Assembly (NCBI RefSeq): GCF_001571775.1
Contig: NZ_LRVM01000007.1
Coordinates: 56,827-120,826 of the forward strand
Direction of reading: 5' to 3'
DNA from: Anaerotignum neopropionicum
GTDB lineage: Bacteria > Bacillota > Clostridia > Lachnospirales > Anaerotignaceae
DNA length: 64,000 nucleotides
A program made the position numbers and the translations under genes. Below the pieces are notes generated by a model, which worked only from the letters and a program-made list of their open reading frames with translations, was not told the origin of the DNA and searched no databases. Positions 63,839 through 64,000 of this stretch are shown here, piece after piece (the stretch's first letter is position 1; every line of letters begins with the position of its first letter).

Positions 63839-64000
63839 TTGACAAAACCACCGGCTATGCCGGTGGTAGGAAAGGTTTGTTCTTTAGATGTAAGCACGAA
63901 TCCTCCTTTGGTAGAATAAATGTAGGTTTGCCAACCACATCAAAGACCAAAAGGAGGATTCAAAATGACTAATAATAGTTTAGCACATACAACATGGGAA
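63839..64000 (+). mobile_element. IS200/IS605-type insertion sequence, left end (truncated by window)
   Basis: Subterminal hairpin ACCACCGGC-TAT-GCCGGTGGT (63847-63867), the type of single-strand hairpin recognised by TnpA, then a structured leader and the start of tnpA. A second pairing joins 63899-63912 to 63946-63960 and covers the tnpA ribosome site. Confidence 0.8.
63965..64000 (+). CDS. tnpA: IS200-type transposase TnpA, first 12 codons
   Basis: MTNNSLAHTTWE, behind AAAGGAGG, equals the usual start of IS200 Y1 transposases (SLAHTTW followed by CKYH in the family). The catalytic HUH and Tyr lie beyond the window. Confidence 0.8.
   Translation, partial: MTNNSLAHTTWE

Overview
The window comes from an AT-rich, spore-forming, Gram-positive anaerobe of the class Clostridia. 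The evidence is a spoIIAA-spoIIAB-sigF operon, a sigK gene, Clostridia-type serine recombinases, strong GGAGG ribosome sites, frequent TTG/GTG starts, and a pathway pointing to propionate formation. The gene content resembles the Anaerotignum / Clostridium propionicum group; that placement is inference from content only.

Left flank (1-22543). The 3' end of smc, ftsY and a suppressor-of-fused-domain gene are followed by a cupin, a radical-SAM enzyme, a KdpDE-like two-component system without kdpFABC, a diaminopimelate-decarboxylase-type enzyme and D-serine dehydratase. Then come mutY-nudix-GNAT-DUF2156, a DedA protein, folC with a 50-residue small gene and a TPR membrane protein, and an mltG-trmR-trhP (U32) cluster for cell-wall and tRNA wobble-uridine work, ending in a MarR regulator.

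Central element (about 22601-43429). This is the main discovery. The sporulation sigma factor gene sigK is split. Its first 209 codons lie at 43427-44053 (minus strand) and its last 18 codons at 22544-22600 (minus strand). Joining them at a shared GTA (plus strand) restores a complete sigma-K region 4.2. The 20.8 kb between them is a skin-like (sigK-intervening) element. Three intact large serine recombinase genes sit against its right end, and its two ends form an imperfect 27 bp inverted repeat like the two arms of an attP site. The cargo is not phage-like. It appears to encode a complete reductive route from uracil to propionyl-CoA: PreT/PreA dihydropyrimidine dehydrogenase, dihydropyrimidinase, N-carbamoyl-beta-alanine amidase and an NCS1 transporter, then a family III CoA-transferase, two hotdog proteins related to beta-alanyl-CoA/3-aminobutyryl-CoA ammonia-lyase, and an acyl-CoA dehydrogenase with EtfB/EtfA. 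The two cargo operons share near-identical promoters with a 19 bp spacer (a MerR-family hallmark) plus a second motif 55 bp upstream of each -35 box. A MerR/GyrI-like regulator lies between them.

Right flank (44054-64000). This holds the spoIIA operon, two paralogous GAPDH genes (the second lacks the usual NAD-selecting Asp and is preceded by stacked palindromes), a TetR gene beside a decayed MATE pump, and an MntR/DtxR-like regulator. A TetR-controlled heterodimeric ABC exporter follows, with a decayed copy of the DtxR-like C-terminus beyond it. Next come a secreted M16 metallopeptidase, guaA divergent from an AzgA-type purine permease, and the 5' end of an IS200/IS605-type insertion sequence whose leader can hide the tnpA ribosome site.

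Short noncoding repeats (a 61 bp unit in tandem and a MITE-like sequence) occur both inside and outside the central element. No tRNA, rRNA or CRISPR array was recognised.
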